From: Monarcha castaneiventris obscurior
Lineage: Eukaryota > Chordata > Aves > Passeriformes > Monarchidae
Assembly (NCBI GenBank): GCA_026261815.1
Contig: JAMPIT010000354.1
Coordinates: forward strand, 682,001 to 746,000
DNA: 64,000 bases
Direction: 5' to 3'
Position numbers and translations under genes: made by a program. Positions 1 to 12,022 of this stretch are shown here, piece by piece. Under the pieces are notes generated by a model. The model had not been told where the DNA came from. It did not search any database and was given only the letters and a program-made list of their open reading frames with translations. Each line of letters starts with the position of its first letter. The stretch's first letter is position 1.

Positions 1-980
1 TTACATCCTCACAGCCCCTCAGGCTCTAGAAGATGTCTGGAGTGATCAGTGCTGGGCACTGAGGTCTTTCTGGGTGCCCCTCACCTGAGATGACCCAACT
101 GTAGTCACCTCCCTGTGCCCTCACCGTGCTGTGGCTCCCACCTCTGTCGGGTCCTCCCCGTGTGAGTGATCTGATCCCTGGGGGTGCTCGGGCAGCTCAG
201 GTGTCCCCAGGAAAGGTGCCCAAGGCCCATCCCATTCCCAGGCTCTGTTCCCCTCCTCCCAGGGGTGATTCCCTGCCCGGGGGAGCAGGCAGGGTTTGTT
301 CTGTCTGGCTGCCCACGCATTGGGATCAGGGAGTCACTGCCCTGCTCTCTGCTTTCTGTTCCCTAATCCCCACATTGTCTGCAGCCGCAGCCCTTGGGCT
401 CCTTCCAGGATTCCTGGAGGGAAGGGGGAGTTAAAAGAGCAGTCAAAAGCAATCCCTGCAGAACTCCAGCAGAAAATCACTTGCCTGAGGATAATTTTAT
501 ATTTTCCATTGCGCTGTGGGACCTGTCAGCCAATTTTAATCATTAGCATGCCCTGGATTCATTTTCCTTAATTCTGGGGCCTTACCCTGGAGCATTGGCT
601 CCGGTACTGATGGGGCAGGAATTAACTCAGGAGGATCTCACTCAGAGGAGTCTCACTCAGAAGGGTCTCTCACTGCCCCAGGGCTGTGGCTCCAGGTCCT
701 GCTCCACACAGGGCTCCCAGTGATCCTCAGGAAGATCACATTCCCTGCCTTTTCCTTCCTCCTGCCCTAAGTGCTGTCCTCGTGCCCCATCCCTGCACTC
801 CATTCCATGAGTGAGGTGGCAGCAATTTCTTTGATTGGGAGGGGTTTGGGTGTTGGATTCAGTGTCACCTGCACCTGTGACACTGTAACCCAGGAATGGG
901 CGTGTGCAGGTGGAATTTATTCAGAAATTACATACACAAAATTGGGTAAAATCCATGTACATCCATAGATGGGAACAGAT
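1..980. other. MYO1D: Intron segment, no feature except a short tandem repeat
   Basis: Unique sequence. A threefold 15-bp repeat of CTCACTCAGARG type lies at about 628-676. Short open frames have no recognisable content. Confidence 0.6.
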
Positions 981-1164
981 CACAGAATCCTGGAGTGGTT
1001 TGGGTTGGATGGGACTTAAAGCCCATCCAGTGCCACCCCTGCCATGGGCAGGGACACCTTCCACTATCCCAGGGTGCTCCAAGCCCCATCCAACCTGGCC
1101 TGGGACACTGCCAGGGATCCAGGGGCAGCCACAGCTGCTCTGGGTACCCTGTGCCAGTGCCCAC
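981..1164 (-). mobile_element. CR1 LINE 3' fragment
   Basis: CACAGAATCCTGGAGTGGTT start, then the GCCCATCCAGTGCCACCCCT block and the CAGCTGCTCTGGGTACCCTG block, in reverse orientation. Cut off after about 180 bp. Confidence 0.92.
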
Positions 1165-2923
1165 AATATCTGCAAGAATTGAGGAAAAATATGTTTATAT
1201 AGATGTAAAATGTAGGAAATTCTGTGTATGTACCTCTATGTGCATAGGTGTAAAAAACTGGGGGGAAATCTGTGCCCTCAGCCCCTCAAAACCAGGTTTG
1301 GTGGAAGGTGCCCAGGTTTCTCAGGCTTCTATACTGAGCCAGATTTAGCTGGGGAAGCACATCCCAAAACACCTCTGTACCTCCCACAGCACTCAGGGAT
1401 ACAGCTGGGATTAAAGCTTCTTCTGCTGAATTCTAAGCAGAGCAGGAGCCTGGGAGTGGACAAGTGAGCTCACCCCTCGGTGGGGTCTCCAGAGGCTGCT
1501 CATCCCTTGGGGTGGATGTAGGGAAACCCAAAGCTTAGCTGGGGCTGGAGGAGACTCCTCAGGGCATTCAGAAAAGCCTTTTTTAGGGGGAAAAAAAAAA
1601 AAAGAGCACTTTGACTGCTTTCCTGGTATTCAAAGCTTCAGCCATAGAACTGGAAGTGCTCAAAGCTGGGGGTGAGGCGTTGTTCCCCTGACCCCCTGTG
1701 CTGCAGAAACGACTGTCAGGTAAATCCTCCCCAGAACTGCAGCGATTTGGGGGGTGGGGGGGGGAGTGGATCTGTTTGGTACAAAGAGAAGAACTCACAG
1801 ATGGGTTTTTCTGGTGTTTTGCTCTTTGCACCAGTGGTGGCAAACAAAGCTTCTGCAAACACGGGGAAGTACGAGGGTGTAAATGATGCCATTACCTCAG
1901 AGGTGGTGTTTGAGGTGATGCTCCCGGAGCCTAGGGGTGATTTTGTTATTTAGCCTGAATGTGGAGGGGTTTGTCAGGGAGAGAGAGACAAACACCCCAC
2001 AAATACCCATTTTCAGCCCGTTGTGCAGGAGCAGGAGTGTTTGGTACATTTTTGGTGCTGTCTGTAAACAAAGCCAGAGGAGAGTCAACTTGGGGTGATT
2101 TTGATTGTTTAGGAAAAGAACGCTCAGCTCAAAGATGAGCCCAGTTTGGAATGCAAATCATTTGATTAAAATGGATTCAAGATTTCTTATTTGATGTTTT
2201 TTCCACTGATGTGGAGAGACAAACCTTTGGCTCAGGCCCAGCAATCGGGCAAGGGGTTAAACCTTCAATTTGTCATATAAAGGTGCTTTTTCCTATCAAA
2301 ACTGGGCTGATTTTAATCAGTTTAGGATTGTTGCTTTCTTTTAAAGCTGTTTACCTTTCTCTGGTAGAAACCTTGATTACCTGCTGAGATTCAGGGAGCT
2401 AAACCAGGAGCATGTTGTGTGTAATGGGACCATGGGGAGGTTAATGTTGGATTTTTGGGACAAAGGAAGGAGGAGGAGCCCAAACTGCTTCAGGAGAACA
2501 CGACCACGGCTCCCAGAGCCTCTCCCCAAGGAAATAACCCTGTCCCGGAGCAGAGCCTGCCCTCAGGGGAGAGGTGGCACCCGCTGGCATCACATGAATC
2601 TGTCACTTCAGTTTTGAGAGATCCCTGAGCTGACAGGGGGTCACAGCTGGGGCTGAGGGGTCTCGTTCATTTTTAATCATAATCCATTTTTAGGCAAATT
2701 CTGCTGGGTTTGGGGGGAGCCTGAACCCACAGGTAGCAGCTTTTAAGCACCAAGTACCCTGCAGAAGGGCAGTGGCAAAGGGAAAAGAGTTTCCTGATAC
2801 AAAATAAATGGGAAAATAAAACAAACTGGAAAAATTGGCCTCATTCTCTTGGCTTGTCTTTGTGACTTCAGAAAAAGGTCTGGCCTGTAGCTACGATTTA
2901 CCTTTGATTTATGGTGTTTGTAG
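1165..2923. other. MYO1D: Intron segment with G-run and A-run
   Basis: Holds an A13 run (about 1,592-1,604), a G-run (1,749-1,765) and a POU-type octamer ATGCAAAT at 2,151-2,158 within a repeat-free A+T-rich stretch (2,090-2,390). No coding evidence. Confidence 0.6.
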
Positions 2924-3035
2924 AGTTGGACGGGGCTTGGAGCAACCTGGGACAGTGGGAGGTGTCCCTGCCCATGGCAGGGGTGGCACTGGGTGATCCT
3001 TAAGGTCCCTTCCAACCCAACCCATTCCAGGATTC
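2924..3035 (+). mobile_element. CR1 LINE 3' fragment
   Basis: GTTGGACGGGGCTTGGAGCA through AAGGTCCCTTCCAACCCAAC, ending near CAGGATTCC. Confidence 0.92.
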
Positions 3036-4817
3036 CCCAATAATCATCTCTGGTAATTCCTCTGTTGACCTCACAGTTGTAACTTGGGTTGAGAAATGAG
3101 TTTTCCTTGGGAAAACAAATGAAAGATTAGTTGTTTTGAGTGACTCCAGGGCATGGAGAGGTGGAATCACAGCACCCTGATTAGAGTCTGTGTCTGGTTT
3201 AATTCTTTTACATTCTGGAAAACACTTGTTGCAACTGAGTTTTTCCCAACGCTTGTCCTGTAGGAAGGGAACTCATTAAGGAGCTCAGAAGAGGATCATT
3301 CCCTTCCTTAAAACTCATCTTCCCACTGCTGCTGCTTCTCCTCTGTCTCTGAGTGTGTCCCTGGCCAGGGAAGCCTCCCCAGCTCAAATTCCCATGGAAA
3401 AGTAGCTTTTTGTTGCACTTCTCAGTGTGTTCCTGACATGGAGAAAAGTATTTGTCTCACTCAGTCCTGGATTTGTGACACTGAGAACACAGTGAGCTCA
3501 GGGGAGGGGTTTGGGCTCTCACCAGGCCAATGGGTTTGTGTGAATCCTTTGTTTGAGTCCCAGCCTCTGCATCTAAAAGTCAATTCTTGTGTCTGATAAC
3601 ATTATTAGTAACAATTAATTGTATTTCATGGCCTTCCTTTGAGTGCAGCCAGGTTTATTGGTCACTTTTCCTTCCCTAATCTGCCTGTGCCCTGCTACCG
3701 TTGTGTGTCAGCACCAATTTTGTCCAAAACCCTCTGGAAAGAGGGTTCAGTTTTATTCATTTCCATCCTTTATTCCAGCATCCCTGTGGAAGTTTGGTGC
3801 TTTCCCTTCCCTAAGCAGCTCCTGGATGCTGAAGCTCAGTGTCCGGGGTCCTCCTCTGGGTAGAAATGAAGTTATTGGAGCTTGAGCTGCTGGAGGAGAT
3901 CGATATTCCCATGGTGTTGCTTGGTGTTTCCTGGAATTGTTTTGCATTCGAGAAGTCTCCCCCAGGGCACTTAAAAATCATGGATTACTTTGGGAATTTG
4001 AACCCAGGTTTCCTCAGTAACTGTAATTCCTGTGGAAATAGGTCTCAAGTGACCCAAAAGTCCTCTTCAGTGGCCACAAGTGCTCTCCAGCCCACCACCC
4101 CAGTGTGATACTGCTACAGATGATGTTTGCTCTCGCTGACCTTTAGCAGAGCTCTCTGAGTTTCCCAGTTCATTCCCTGTCTCCATCTGAAGGATCTGCT
4201 GGGTCAAACAGGTGAATCCTTTCCATCCTTGGACAAGCTAAAGCTCCAGGGTGAAACTGGACTTACTCATGGTCTGGGGGGAAAAAGCAGCATTGAGACG
4301 GTCAGAAGAGGTGAGACAGACCTAGAGTAGAAAATTCAAAGCCCTCCTCCTCCTCCTCCTCCTGCTCCTCCCTAAGGGTTTCAGAAGCCTCAGACCCCTA
4401 AATATGAACCTTTCCATATTTTAGAGCACTTAACATTTTCTGTGTCATTTTATGAGGCTCTGTCCAGCTCCCTGCTCTCCTTGAGACATTTATAATCAGA
4501 AATTAAAGCAATTAAGGCAATCACCCCCGAGGATCTGGTATTCCTGCATCCCACAGCCATCCTTCCCAATCCAGCTTCCCTTTTGGTGCTGGGAACTGGG
4601 GATTTCCTCCTGCACAGGCAGTAATGTGGGAATAGGAAAATGGAAATTTCTCATCTTACAAATGTCTTCCTTCTCTGGCTCTGGGCTCTGTTCAGTGCAT
4701 TCATTATCACAAATTCTTATTTTCAGTCTTGAACCACAGCTCTCAGCATTCACTGAACACTGGGGAAGTTTGACACGAATCCACACTTTTTTCATTTCCT
4801 GAAAATGTTCAAAAACC
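3036..4817. other. MYO1D: Intron segment, mostly unique sequence
   Basis: Only a short TCC trinucleotide repeat (4,343-4,371, with one TGC interruption) stands out. No coding evidence. Confidence 0.6.
4343..4371 (+). repeat. (TCC)n microsatellite
   Basis: About nine TCC units with a single CTG interruption. Confidence 0.9.
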
Positions 4818-4922
4818 CTGTGGATGTGGCACTTGAGTGATGAACATGGTGGTGGTGATGGATTGACAGTTGGACTTCATGATCTTCAAAGTCATTTCCA
4901 GCTTTAATGATTCCATGATCCC
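4818..4922 (+). mobile_element. Degraded CR1-type 3' fragment
   Basis: CTGTGGATGTGGCACTTGAG, TTGGACTTCATGATCTTCAA and TTAATGATTCCATGATCCC resemble the copy at 61,521-61,709. More diverged than the other copies. Confidence 0.6.
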
Positions 4923-5025
4923 ATGAACCATCACCCTGCCCCCTTTAACAACCTGGCAGAAGTGTCTCCTAAAAAGTGTTGGATGGTACAAACACAGCCC
5001 CAAATCCTCTGCTGCATCCCAAAAT

Positions 5026-5640
5026 CACAGAATCCCAGAATGGTTTGGGTTGGAAGGGGCTTCAAAGCCCACTCAGTGCCACCCCTGCCATGGCAGGGAC
5101 ACCTCCCACTGTCCCAGGCTGCTCCAAGCCCCATCCAGCCTGGCCTTGGGCACTGCCAGGGATCCAAGGGCAGCCACAGCTTCTCTGGGCACCCTGTGCC
5201 AGGGCCTCCCCACCCTCCCAGGGAACAATTCCTGCCCAAGATCCCATCCATCCCTGCCCTCTGGCATTGGGAAGCCATTCCCTGTGTCCTGTCCCTCCAG
5301 CCCTTGTCCCCAGTCCCTCTCCATGTTTCCTGTAGCTCCTTCAGGCCCTGCAAGGCCACAGTGAGGTCACCCCAGAGCTTCTCCTCTCCAGGCTGAACAA
5401 GCCCAGCCCTCCCAGCCTCTCTTCCCAGCAGAGCTGCTCCATCCCTCAGATCATCCTGGAGCCTCCCCTGGGCTCTCTGCAGCAGCTCCAGGTCCCTCCT
5501 GTGCTGGGCCCCAGGGCAGGGACAGCTCTGCAAGTGGGGCCTCACCTGAGCGGGGTAGAGAGGCAGAATCCCTGTCCCCTGGTGCCCACGCTGGGGGCTC
5601 AGCCCAGGACAGGGTTTCTGGGCAGGGCCGTGCCCAGCTG
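5026..5640 (-). mobile_element. CR1 LINE 3' fragment, longest copy in the window
   Basis: Begins CACAGAATCCCAGAATGGTT and continues through the CCCTGTGTCCTGTCCCTCCA block, the CTTCTCCTCTCCAGGCTGAA block and GGGCTCTCTGCAGCAGCTCC, about 0.6 kb of the 3' end. The left (5') limit of the element is fuzzy. A 444-codon minus-strand frame (4,931-6,265) across it is a chance reading. Confidence 0.9.
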
Positions 5641-8112
5641 TGCCCCCACAGCCCCACGGGGCAGGTTCTGTGTAAGGGTCACCAGGGAGGGGTGTCCTTG
5701 GGGCTGACCTTGCCATTGGTTCCTTCCCCCTAGTCCAGCTCCGGAGCCTCCTTGCCTGAGCAGATGGCCCAGCCTTGGCTGCCCATCCTGGGCTCTGCTT
5801 CCACCCTTGCCAGGCTGGCACAGCCCGGCTGCCCCAGCGGCTGCCCTGGCACCGGGGCCGGGCACTGGAAACATCCCAAAGCTCAGCCACAGAAAACTTG
5901 GACGTTCTGGGTTGATTTGGGGAGGGGGTTGAGATTCGTGCTGTGGGCCTGGCAGATCCTGTGCTGAGGCAGAGGTGTTGGGTTGGGAAACAGCTCCTGC
6001 AGAGGGATAATCCCCACTGGCTGCAGCCTGGGTGTGCAGCCCTGAGCTGCTGCTGCTGCTGCAAACAGCCAGGGTTGGACCCAAACGGGCACAGATGGAT
6101 TTTGGTGTCAGCACAAAGCTCCCAACCTGTGCAGCTTCTGCTGTGTCCAGTGTGCAGCACCTGTGCTGCCACTGCTGTGGGATCCCAGCCCAGAGCTGTT
6201 CCCCCTGTCCTCCCTGGCATGTGGGAAGGGACTGGGCCGAGCTGGCAGCACCAGGAGCTGCCCACAAAGCTTCAGGCACAAAAAATGGCTCTTGGGGAGT
6301 CCAGAGGAGGCTCCAGGATGATCCGAGGGATGGAGCAGCTCTGCTGGGAGGAGAGGCTAGGAGAGCTGGGATTGTTCAGCCTGGAGAAGAGACCAGGGGT
6401 GAACTCACTGAGGCCTTGCAGGGCCTGAAGGAGCCAACAGGAAATGTGGAGAGAGACTAAAATATTGCCAGGAGTTGTGCAGCCCCTTTGTTCCCAGTGA
6501 GGCACTCCAGGCTGGGTTTCCCACCTTGGTTTCCCACACTGGCTCTCATTATTCCAAATAAAAGTCTTGGTGTGCTCCATGGGCCAGACCCTGAGCCAAG
6601 CTTAGGAAAAGCTTTGCCTTTTAACTGCACTCCTTCAGTTTGGAGAGAGCTCTGAGGATCAATCCCGAAGAGGTTTCTGTAAAAATGAGGACAGCAAAGG
6701 TTTTCAAGGCATTAATATTTTTAGAAAGACAGAAATTTAATAAAATAACAAGGATCAGTAGGTTGGTCATGTTTGAAACAATAAGAAAAAGATGCATTTG
6801 TCTCTTAAATATAATCATCAATAAAATATTGATATTGATTAATGTATTGAATATTTTATAAGCCTCATCAAAAATACTCCAGCCACTTTTTACATTCTTA
6901 CATAAAACAAAGTATCATGAAAATTCACATGAACAGAGCTTTCCTGCTCTTCTGCTCTGTGGCATCTTCAGCAGAGCCAAAATTGCTCTTTTCAGCTTCC
7001 TTTCCTCCCATTCTCCTCTGGCCCAGCTCATTGCATCTCCTGAGCTCAGGTTTGAGTTGTTCCCCAAAAGGCTTTGGTGTTTCTGTGACTGCTCTGTCAG
7101 AGGTCATTGGGATCCCAGAAAACTATTCTGTTTAGTGACTTCAGTCTATTTAGGGATTCTAATGAGTGATTTTTCACAGAACTCAGATGTTATGCTTTGA
7201 GGGGAGGTTTGGGTTTGGGATTATTCTGGATGGTGTGGAGGATCTCACTGATAAAATCTGGATGTGCTGAAGACCCCGAGCTTGGGGCTTGGCATTTTTT
7301 GAAATGTCTGAGGACCTTTTAAATTAGATACTAAAGATTTGGCAAAAATATTGCCTCCCAACAATTCCTTCTGAAGCTGAGGTCAAATAAATTAGAATTA
7401 AATATGGCTGTATTGGAAAAACAAAGCAAAACCTTTTATTTCTCGACAGATTTTAGAGCTTTTATTTTGTTTTTTGCTACAGATACAGAACTGAATATGT
7501 GAGCTGAAGGTTTAAGGCTCGTGCTCTAAAGCAGCCTGGAAAAAAATCATGTTCCTGGTGTAAAACTGAAGTAGATAAACTTCAATCTACTGAGCCTGGA
7601 GTGTTGCTCTCCTTCCAAATCCTCCCACACCAGCTTGTCATTTCTTACCCAGATTTCTGAGTGTGTTTGCTCCGTGGCTCTCCTCTTTCCCCTTTGCTCT
7701 GCCAAATTCCCAAATTAATCAGTGTTGGGTTTTTTATGTAATATAAGAAAGATTTGCATAAGTACAGTTATGGTAATTTTGTGGTGAGTTTCAATGTGTT
7801 GGCTTCATTTCAGCCCTTCAGACCCTTAAATCACTTTTGATTTGCTGTTGTTTAAACATTGCCTTTTCCCCCCTTTGGAAAACAGATGAATTGAGGATGA
7901 GCCGAGGCAAATTTCGCTGGAAATCTGCTTTGTTTCTGGAGTCAGGCTGAGAGCCTTTGTTCCTGCCCAGAGCTGGGTGTAATAATTTATTATCCAAATA
8001 GGATGTTTTAGTGCTGAATTAAGTGATGGGGAAAAAAAAAACAGAGGGGAGTGCTGGTGGGGAAAATCCAATTTTTTTCCCCCAATTTTTTCCCCAAATA
8101 AAGAAGCTTTTT
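5641..8112. other. MYO1D: Intron segment, A+T-rich in the middle
   Basis: Contains one plus-strand CR1 piece (6,298-6,455) and an A+T-rich block at about 6,690-6,910 and 7,330-7,480. An octamer-like ATTTGCAT lies at 7,752-7,759. No gene recognised. Confidence 0.6.
6298..6455 (+). mobile_element. CR1 LINE internal fragment
   Basis: GAGGAGGCTCCAGGATGATC, GAGCAGCTCTGCTGGGAGGA and GGGCCTGAAGGAGCC correspond to a part of CR1 upstream of the terminal hairpin region. Opposite in direction to the copy at 5,026-5,640. Confidence 0.85.
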
Positions 8113-8301
8113 ACAGTGAGGGTGGGGAGGCCCTGGCACAGGGTGCCCAGAGCAGCTGTGGCTGCCCCTGGATCCCTGGAAGTGTCCTAGGCCAAGTTGG
8201 ATGGGGCTTGGAACAGCCTGGGACAGTGGGAGGTGTCCCTGCCCATGGCAGGGCTGGCACTGGAGGGGCTTTAAGTCCCTTCCCATCCTGGGATTCTGGG
8301 A
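8113..8301 (+). mobile_element. CR1 LINE 3' fragment
   Basis: CAGTGAGGGTGGGGAGGCCC through the GGGACAGTGGGAGGTGTCCC block to GGGATTCTGGG. Confidence 0.93.
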
Positions 8302-8856
8302 TAAATCCCACTCAGGGGAGCCAGCTGGAGTTCGGGCTCCTCTCCCCACCGGATGTGGTGGCAGGATCCTGATCATGTCTGTCCCATGCCCAGGAAAGCT
8401 CTGGGATCCGTGTTATTCCCAGTTTCTGTGCCGTGCTGGGCTCCAAGCTGTGGGATCCCTTCAAGGTGCTTTAAAAAAAAAAAGAATTCCATGGTGGAAA
8501 ATTTCACCTTGAAGGATCTGGCCTGGAAAAGTGCTGCTGGCACCAGGCTGGTGGGGCAGGGCATGGCTGTGCAGCCTGGGAAGGATGCAAGTGCCAGCCT
8601 GGGTTCCCTGAGAACCTGGGATTCTGAGGCACAACCTCGAGTGTGGGGATGTGTGGGGAGACAGCTGAGCACAGCCCCACAGGCTCAGCCCGAGCTGCTG
8701 CCAGGAGGTGCCACATCCGCCTCCTGCTGTTCTGTGCTCCGGGCAGCGGCTCCAGTGCTGCTCTCCCCAGGCAGCCCAGCCCCATCCCGCTGCAGCCGCA
8801 TCTCCCGCTCCGAGGAGGCTTCACGGTGTCCTCGGGGCACACAGGAACAACCTGCC

Positions 8857-8949
8857 TTCTCCTGGGGGTCCCCGTGGGGTTCCTGCCTTTCCATGGGGGT
8901 GCCCATGAGATTCCTGCATTTTCCTGGGGGTTCATGTGGGGTTCCTGCA
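8857..8949 (+). repeat. 31-bp minisatellite, three copies
   Basis: Three adjacent 31-bp units (8,857, 8,888, 8,919) share TCCTGGGGGT at the front and ATTCCTGC or GTTCCTGC at the end. They differ by a few substitutions with no length change. Confidence 0.9.
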
Positions 8950-9076
8950 ATCAGAGCTGCTTCCAGCATCTCCAGGGTGCTCGGCCACCGCTCCTCCCCA
9001 GCAGAGAACAATGAGCCATTTTCTCCGTGCGATGCTCGCTGGGTTGATAAGTAGTTGGCAAAAGGAGCTTCATGGG

Positions 9077-9138
9077 GTCACAAAATCCCAGAATGTACTG
9101 AGCTGGACCCAGGAGGATCATCAGGTCCAACTCCTTGG
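9077..9138 (-). mobile_element. CR1-type 3' tail fragment
   Basis: GTCACAAAATCCCAGAATGT, GAGCTGGACC and ATCATCAGGTCCAACTCC fit the variant CR1 end that reads CCTGAGTTGGAAGGGACCC in other copies. Confidence 0.75.
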
Positions 9139-10158
9139 GGAGTTTGGCATTTGTTGCCCATGCAGGCACAGGGAAAAGTTTGTTTGAGGGCCCCTCACCT
9201 CCCCACAGTCTGTGGCTGGAATGGGTGTGCAAGGAGTAGCTTTCACTACAGATTCCCTCCCATTTCAATTCATCCTTTCCTTCAAGGATTTCATTTGGGA
9301 CCTGCAGTGCAGAGAGAGAAATGCAATTCAGGTGATAAAAACCAAATCAGGAAAAGTCCAAGGAGCACCTGGTGCTCCCACGTTCAGATCCATCCAACCC
9401 TGGGCTCTGCCTCGGAGCTGGATGAGTTCTTGTGTTGTCATTGGCCTGCTTTCCTTCCCACTGGTGGGGAGTGCTGGGGTGGAAGGAGCTCTGGATATGT
9501 ACCAGGCATGGAGGAGAGACAGATATTCCAGGAAGCTCCTGAAATGCTCCAGCTTTCCATCAGCATCACTTTCTAAATGTCCGTCTGTGCTTGTGGCCCT
9601 GAAGGCCAGCACTGGGCTGTTCCCAGGCTCCTGCAGCCAAGGCTTGGAGGCAGAGTGTTGGTTTGGTTCTTGGGGCAGGATTGAATGGGTTGGAACTTGG
9701 GGGTCAAACAGCAGCAGCTGGCAATGCCACCGAGCTGGTGTCTCCGTGCTGCTCCCTTTGCTCCCCCCTCTCTCCCCTCTGGAATCTCCAGCTCTGGCTG
9801 AGCTGTGTCAGCGCTGCTCAGGCCATGCAGGGCTGGGGGCAGTGACTGCCCAAACCCTGCTTTGGAGCCAGTGGGATCCTGTGCCAGACACTGAGCATTT
9901 GGATCCAGGAGTGCCCTGGGCAGGGAAGAGGCAGGGGATGGGCTTTGGGCATGGGGCCCTATCCTTCAGGGGCGGAGTGGCCGCTCAGGCTGGGGCTCTG
10001 TGTGCTGGTGACTCTCTGCTGGCCTGCAGCATCCCTCCCTTGGCCTCCCAGCACAGCCAGGAGGAGACAGCTCCTCCACAGGAATCCTCCCTCCCCATCT
10101 CTCTCCTGTCCCTACACAGCACATGATGCTCCCCAGAGCTCCAAAGGGCAGTTTGATT

Positions 10159-10302
10159 CCCTTCCTTCCTTCCTTCCTTCCTTCCTTCCTTCCTTCCTTC
10201 CTTCCTTCCTTCCTTCCTTCCTTCCTTCCTTCCTTCCTTCCTTCCTTCCTTCCTTCCTTCCTTCCTTCCTTCCTTCCTTCCTTCCTTCCTTCCTTCCTTC
10301 CT
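10159..10302 (+). repeat. (TTCC)36 microsatellite
   Basis: About 144 bp of TTCC tetramers with no interruption visible. It is a pure pyrimidine mirror repeat able to adopt triplex (H-DNA) form. Long perfect tracts like this are usually highly variable in length. Confidence 0.98.
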
Positions 10303-11264
10303 GCCTTCTTTTCCCCCATACCCCACTGTAGAACCAGGCAGGGGGTCACTGGGGTGGGTGCTTTGATGTTGATTTCCTCAGCACAAAAATCCTGAGAGGA
10401 GGGAAAAGAAATCTGAAAGGAAAGAGGATAATGCTCTGATTCCATTAAATCCCTGGGCCTTCCCCCTGACTCCTTACCCTTCCTCTAAACACCCAGTTCC
10501 GTACTGGGAGCCCAGTAGCAGCTCTGTGTGGTGCTGTGGTGATCCCAGGAGTACACAGCTGCTTTCAGGAAGCTGCCACACATTTTTCCCTGGAATTCTG
10601 TCCACCTCGCTGCTGTTCCATCAGTTCCCTCCTTCTCCAGCCTTTCCCTTGGTTAAGGGCCGCAGTGACTGACAGCAAACAAAAAACAACAACAACAAAA
10701 GCTCCATCGTGATCATATTTACTGGTGACCTACTTAAAATGCTCTTTGCTGCTGCTTTGGTGTGTGCTGCAGTGCTGCTGGCTCGAGTCTCCTGGGAATT
10801 GCTGCTGGAATGATAATGAATGCAAAGCGTGGCCCCTCGCTTGTTTAACTGGAGTCTCTCAAAGACGTGGTTTATTTTTTATTGCATCATTTAGACTTCC
10901 TCCTTCTCCCCCACTTGTGATGTATTATTCCCATTTTTGGTCTCCCTGCTTTGTGCCTGACTGCAGGCAGTGCAGTTGTTTGAAGTGATGCCATTAAATC
11001 ATGGGATGCCTTCATCTTTTGATAATTTTTCCGTTTGTTTTTCAGGAAAATTAGGCTTTTAGCTCTCTCCTGAAGAGTCTGAGCTGTGTTGTCAAAGGCT
11101 TCTGTTCAGCATAATTCTTTTTTTTTTCTGGTGAAAATACTCCAGCAGAGGTGATTATTTATTTAACAAACACTTCACGCCTGCTCTGGTACATTTTTGT
11201 AGGGTTGCTGTAAATGGGTTTGCAGTGCAGGATGGGAACTCATCAGCAGTTTGCATATTCATAA
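10303..11264. other. MYO1D: Intron segment, no gene seen
   Basis: Unique sequence. Small CAA repeat at 10,683-10,698 and a T9 run near 11,120. Confidence 0.6.
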
Positions 11265-11678
11265 ATCATGGAATGGTTTGGCTGCAAGGGGAACTTAAAG
11301 CCCATCCATTCCCACCCCTGCCATGGGCAGGGACACCTTCCACTGTCCCAGGCTTCTCCTTGGACACTTCCAGGGATCCAGGGGCAGCCACAGCTTCTCC
11401 GGGCACCCTGTGCCAGGGCCTGCCCACCCTCACAGGGGACAATTCCTTCCCAATCTCCCATCCATCCCTGCCCTCTGCCAGTGGGAAGCCATTCTGTGTC
11501 CTGTCCCTCCAGCCCTTGTCCCCAGTCCCTCTCCAGCTCTCCTGGAGCCCCTTTAGGCCCTGCAAGGGGCTCTGAGCTCTCCCTGGAGTTTCTCCTCTCC
11601 AGGTGAGCACCCCCAGCTCGCCCAGCCTGGCTCCAGAGCAGAGGGGCCCTTGTGGTCTCCTCTGGATTTGCTCCAACT
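11265..11678 (-). mobile_element. CR1 LINE 3' fragment (about 0.41 kb)
   Basis: ATCATGGAATGGTTTGGCTG start, through CCATCCATCCCTGCCCTCTG to CTTGTGGTCTCCTCTGGATT. The segment covering the usual CTGCTCCAAGCCCC has an internal deletion after CCCAGGCTTCTCC. Confidence 0.92.
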
Positions 11679-11868
11679 TTATAATTGCAACTCTCAAGTC
11701 TTCCTGGTTTTCTTTTTCACCGAGTCATTTAGAGAAAGGTATTGGATGTTCCTTCACTCCTCAGTGCACTGTAGGGAGGGATGGGGCTGCATTTGCTGTA
11801 ATTTGTGAATTTAGGATTGAGTGTGTCCATGGAATGGTAAATTAATCCTACTTTTGCAAAGAATATTG

Positions 11869-12022
11869 TGCCCCTGGATCCCTGGCAGTGCCCAAGGCCA
11901 GGCTGGACGGGGCTTGGAGCAGCCTGGGGCAGTGGGAGGTGTCCCTGCCATGGCAGGGATGGCACTGGAGGGGCTTTGAGGTCCCTCCCAACCAAAACCA
12001 TTCCATGGTTCTGTAATTCCAC
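11869..12022 (+). mobile_element. CR1 LINE 3' fragment
   Basis: TGCCCCTGGATCCCTGGCAG through GGTCCCTCCCAACCAAAACC to GGTTCTGTAATTCC. Head-to-head with the previous copy, 190 bp away. Confidence 0.93.

Larger units (their letters stand above)
8302..10157. other. MYO1D: Intron segment with a 31-bp minisatellite
   Basis: Contains the minisatellite at 8,857-8,949 and a small CR1 tail at 9,077-9,138. A 304-codon plus-strand frame at 9,212-10,126 has no domain, signal or repeat pattern and is judged to be chance. Confidence 0.6.

Noticed and set aside
4931..6265. 444-codon open frame on the minus strand
   Set aside because: It runs through the antisense of a CR1 3' fragment and GC-rich flank; the peptide is the usual chance translation of CR1 (runs such as GQWEVSLPWQGW recur at other copies). 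No ORF2 domain.
9212..10126. 304-codon open frame on the plus strand
   Set aside because: No recognisable domain, signal peptide or repeat; crosses a CR1-free but non-coding-looking region and ends in a microsatellite flank. No splice or promoter context.
10159..10302. Repetitive PSFLPSFL or RKEGRKEG protein
   Set aside because: Peptide repeats are translations of the TTCC microsatellite; the same holds for the GKGREGKGRE frame at 47.0-47.1 kb.
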